Part shown: one piece after another, positions 4,767 through 6,638 of the stretch
How positions within the stretch are numbered: position 1 is the stretch's first letter
Layout of the letters: every line of letters begins with the position of its first letter
Assembly (NCBI GenBank): GCA_003483675.1
Contig: DMYK01000151.1
Coordinates: forward strand, 2,209-8,846
Direction of reading: 5' to 3'
Length of the DNA stretch: 6,638 nucleotides
DNA from: Microcoleaceae cyanobacterium UBA11344
Lineage (GTDB): Bacteria; Cyanobacteriota; Cyanobacteriia; Cyanobacteriales; Microcoleaceae
The notes under the pieces: generated by a model
What the model was told of the DNA's origin: nothing
Database searches by the model: none
What the model saw: the letters and a program-made list of their open reading frames with translations, nothing else
Position numbers and translations under genes: made by a program

Positions 4767-6020
4767 TTAGCCCAGCCATTCAACAACAGCATCTTCTTTA
4801 GTATTTGTCCGACGTTCAGGGGTTTCGCGCTCGAATTTCATGTGGATGGCGCGGTTTTGTTCGCCGTCTGCGGCTACTGCAAAAATCGGATAGTCGATTA
4901 AGCCATCTTGGAAAGACATCTGGAAGCGGAAAGTGCCGTCAGCATTGAGTTTGATCTGCTGTCCGCCCACATAGACTTTCGCGTCGGGCTCAGTGGCACC
5001 ATAGACGATCAGTTCGGCATCAGCAACTAACCAGAACTGGCGGGGGCGCATCGGGGCGGCGAAGCCAATTCCAGACATACCTACACCGGACATCGTGAGG
5101 CCGGACATGGTGGGAACTGCCCACATTCCAACGCCGGAAGGGAAGACGTAGGAACTGATAGCTTGTTCGTGGATGCCGACTTGTTGCATCGAACCGGCGA
5201 CGTGTTGCATGGAACCGAAGATGGAACCAGCGACGCGCAGGGCTTCGGCGGATTCGGCCAGGCCGAAGATTTGCTCGTAGATAGCGTTGCCGTTGCTGTA
5301 AGCGCCAGCTGTTTTTGCGATTTTCTTGGCCGGGGGAACGAGTGTGGCGAAAGTTTTGCCACGCAAGTCTTCTTCCCAGCCGATGGTGATGAATTGGTCT
5401 TCGATCCAGTCGCTGGGATAGATGGGGGGGACACGGACTTCGGCCGATCGCGCTAATACTAACCAGCGGCCGTCGGCGCAGCGGTAGCCGATGTCGATCG
5501 CATAATCCCGATCGCTGACTGGGATTGGCACGTACCATTCCCGGGCCAGTTCGTCGCAGGGATATTCTTGAATGCTGTGCGGGCTTTGAATGTCGAGGTT
5601 AATATCTGTAACGTCGTAGATCCGCAGGGCGAGTTGCTGTCCACCTTGGCGGCGCATTTCTTCTTTGCGATCGTTAGGAATATCCCAGTATGTGTAAGCC
5701 CATTCCGGGTCACGGGGCATCAACACCACACGGCTTTCGCCATACCCACTGGGCAAATCTGCTAAACCTTCATCGACAGACGATAGAGGACCGCCTGTTT
5801 GATCGTCTTGACCTAGTTCAAATTTTGCTGCTTCCACTGTTTCTTGTGCCTCTAATTTACGAGATGGACTGTATGTAAATTTGGTACGTTGAATTTCTTG
5901 AATAGATGCCAGGAGTTGCGACTTACGCATCCGGCTGTAGCGAGAGACTCCACATTCACTAGCAACTCTGCGTAGTTGCCGCAAAGTCATCTCTTCTAAT
6001 GGTGGGCGTTCTTTGACCAT
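4767..6020 (-). CDS. DUF4912 domain protein with SAP/Rho-N-like N-terminus (417 aa)
   Basis: Residues 8-45 (LEEMTLRQLRRVASECGVSR, YSRMRKSQLLASIQEIQ) match the helical SAP/Rho N-terminal type of small nucleic-acid-binding module. After an acidic linker (46-88), residues 89-220 form DUF4912: SRVVLMPRDPEWAYTYWDI, ALRIYDVTDI, DELAREWYVPIP, RDYAIDIGYRCADGRWLVLA and WIEDQF. A low-complexity segment (about 235-325) contains repeated GSMQ and MSG(L/V/I) units. Residues 327-397 (FWLVADAELIVYGATEPDAKVY to AADGEQNRAIHMKFER) look like an Ig/carbohydrate-binding-like beta-sandwich. The start at 6020 is backed by GGAG nine bases upstream. No signal peptide, so it is likely cytoplasmic. The biochemical function is unknown; in some other bacteria DUF4912 genes lie near GH57/branching-enzyme genes (from memory), hinting at glycan metabolism. 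Complete and intact. Confidence 0.92.
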   Translation of the reverse strand: MVKERPPLEEMTLRQLRRVASECGVSRYSRMRKSQLLASIQEIQRTKFTYSPSRKLEAQETVEAAKFELGQDDQTGGPLSSVDEGLADLPSGYGESRVVLMPRDPEWAYTYWDIPNDRKEEMRRQGGQQLALRIYDVTDINLDIQSPHSIQEYPCDELAREWYVPIPVSDRDYAIDIGYRCADGRWLVLARSAEVRVPPIYPSDWIEDQFITIGWEEDLRGKTFATLVPPAKKIAKTAGAYSNGNAIYEQIFGLAESAEALRVAGSIFGSMQHVAGSMQQVGIHEQAISSYVFPSGVGMWAVPTMSGLTMSGVGMSGIGFAAPMRPRQFWLVADAELIVYGATEPDAKVYVGGQQIKLNADGTFRFQMSFQDGLIDYPIFAVAADGEQNRAIHMKFERETPERRTNTKEDAVVEWLG

Positions 6021-6067
6021 GAGTAGGTTCTCCAGTAATTGGGGATGGCGGGTTAGGTTTTTCTAGT

Positions 6068-6082
6068 AACACCAATGGTGTT
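6068..6082. promoter_or_regulatory. 15-bp perfect palindrome upstream of the DUF4912 gene
   Basis: AACACCA-A-TGGTGTT is a perfect 7-bp inverted repeat with a one-base centre, 48-62 bases upstream of the start codon at 6020. This is where a repressor could overlap the promoter or the early leader. No clear -10/-35 pair could be placed beside it. Confidence 0.35.
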
Positions 6083-6173
6083 GACATGAGTGAGAAACGA
6101 AACTCTTTTAATTGCAAATATGCTCGAGCTTCCCCATCTCTCCAACCTATGAAGCCTGGATTGTTTTCACTTA

Positions 6174-6201
6174 GTTAAGTCCCCAATGCGGGGGCTATAA
6201 C
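6174..6201. other. Long stem-loop in the DUF4912 upstream region
   Basis: GTTAAGTCCCC (6174-6184) pairs with GGGGGCT-A-TAAC (6190-6201) across a 5-base AATGC loop: 11 pairs with one T-G wobble and one bulged A. It lies 154-181 bases upstream of the DUF4912 start. It could be a structured part of a long leader, an upstream gene's end, or a repeat. No U-run follows on the plus strand, and on the minus strand the stem is followed by ACTAAGTG, so a classic terminator is unlikely. Confidence 0.4.
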
Positions 6202-6336
6202 TTGTTGGCTTCGGCGCGCTACATCCGGTCTAACTAAAGCTTTTCCCCCGATTATTGACTGACCAGATCGATTTAGTGAGTGCGATCGATGCTACTACAA
6301 CGTTGTTGCTCGCAGCTCCCACGCTGCTTGACCTGT

Positions 6337-6361
6337 AGAAATGTTTAATTACAACATTTCT
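6337..6361. repeat. AT-rich 9-bp inverted repeat
   Basis: AGAAATGTT and AACATTTCT form a perfect 9-bp inverted repeat separated by TAATTAC. A smaller GCAGC/GCTGC pair (6312-6316 with 6323-6327) and an ACAACGTTGT palindrome (6297-6306) lie just to the left. With TTTGGG following, it might act as a weak terminator or a protein-binding site. Confidence 0.35.
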
Positions 6362-6472
6362 TTGGGATCGCTTTGTCATGATTTAATATTGCAGACAAGT
6401 TGTGGTCTGGTCAAGGGGTCTTTTGCCTAAATTCTGGGTACTTATACGCATTTTCGTGAGTTTGGGGATCAC

Positions 6473-6494
6473 AATGTCAGGGAATATTGACATT
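6473..6494. promoter_or_regulatory. Operator-like site 1: AATGTCA-N8-TGACATT
   Basis: A perfect 7-bp inverted repeat with an 8-base spacer (GGGAATAT). The same half-sites with the same spacer recur at 6525-6544, 51 bp away, which is about five helical turns and would put both on the same face of DNA. No regulator is visible; the controlled gene probably starts beyond the right edge. Confidence 0.45.
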
Positions 6495-6524
6495 ATCCGG
6501 TTTTGGGGAGCGGTGCTGAGACAG

Positions 6525-6544
6525 ATGTCAAGATTTGATGACAT
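6525..6544. promoter_or_regulatory. Operator-like site 2: ATGTCA-N8-TGACAT
   Basis: A perfect 6-bp inverted repeat with an 8-base spacer (AGATTTGA), repeating the half-sites and spacing of site 1 with a different spacer sequence. Conservation of the arms but not the spacer is what a dimeric DNA-binding protein would leave. Confidence 0.45.
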
Positions 6545-6638
6545 TTGAGTGGGAGGGGGCTTTTGATGAGTTTGGAGGGCGGGGGCGATCGGGGGGGTAG
6601 AAACCGGGTGTTTTCCCAGAACATTTCGTTACAGCCCG

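Larger units (their letters stand above)
6021..6638. other. Gene-free stretch of 618 bases at the right edge, dense in inverted repeats
   Basis: No frame here resembles a known protein. The stretch holds the palindrome and stem-loop near the DUF4912 gene, the AT-rich inverted repeat, the twin ATGTCA-N8-TGACAT sites, and near 6600 a TAGAAACCGGGTGTTTTCCC string like a common Oscillatoriales intergenic repeat (from memory). A short plus frame opening at 6566 with an upstream GGAGG runs off the edge but is G-rich and not convincing. Confidence 0.6.

Noticed and set aside
6190..6290. Possible tRNA in the GGGGGCTATAAC ... GGCTTCGGCGCGC segment.
   Set aside because: No T-arm GGTTCGAATCC-like box, no acceptor-stem closure and no clover-leaf could be formed.
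6566..6638. Plus-strand frame opening at ATG 6566 with GGAGG 9 bases upstream, running off the right edge.
   Set aside because: The peptide (MSLEGGGDRGGRNRVFSQN) is low-complexity, and the underlying DNA near 6600 looks like an AGAAACCGGGTT-type intergenic repeat. Not supportable from 24 codons.

Overview
The window looks like chromosomal DNA of a filamentous, Oscillatoriales-type cyanobacterium (Microcoleus/Oscillatoria-like). Reasons: a GCGATCGC (HIP1) octamer near 1189 and many GCGATCG-type variants; cyanobacterial families (a secreted beta-rich protein with a GQPRP motif, DUF3574, a DUF4912 protein with a SAP/Rho-N-like N-terminus); small dispersed repeats of the kind that litter these genomes; and an isolated IS200/IS605-type tnpB. 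The genus is an inference from pattern recognition, not a database match.

Layout, left to right. Positions 1-524 (minus) hold the N-terminal 174 residues of an oligopeptide/dipeptide-type ABC transporter ATPase running off the left edge. At 707-1222 (minus) is a 171-aa exported cyanobacterial protein, and at 1543-1758 (minus) a 71-aa acidic hypothetical protein. From about 1.9 to 4.5 kb the window shows gene decay. A DUF3574 gene (1911-2350, minus) carries one frameshift and one nonsense codon. A sugar ABC transporter locus is reduced to the start of its solute-binding protein joined to the last residues of a MalG-type permease (2468-2808, minus). A tnpB (3235-4490, plus) carries a single-base frameshift but keeps all catalytic and zinc-binding motifs. 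The spaces between these hold dispersed repeats and hairpins. At 4767-6020 (minus) lies an intact 417-aa DUF4912 protein. The last 618 bases (6021-6638) show no convincing gene but are dense in inverted repeats, including two copies of ATGTCA-N8-TGACAT exactly 51 bp apart.

How the parts relate. The intact genes are not an obvious pathway; all lie on the minus strand and are separated by wide gaps, so they are probably transcribed singly. The central stretch is best read as a region tolerant of insertion and deletion: a lost sugar importer, a dying DUF3574 gene and a dead or dying TnpB element sit side by side. No CRISPR array, tRNA, rRNA or clearly new defence system is visible. The most informative observations are the two reconstructed pseudogenes, the frameshifted TnpB with its end structures, and the twin operator-like sites at the right edge.
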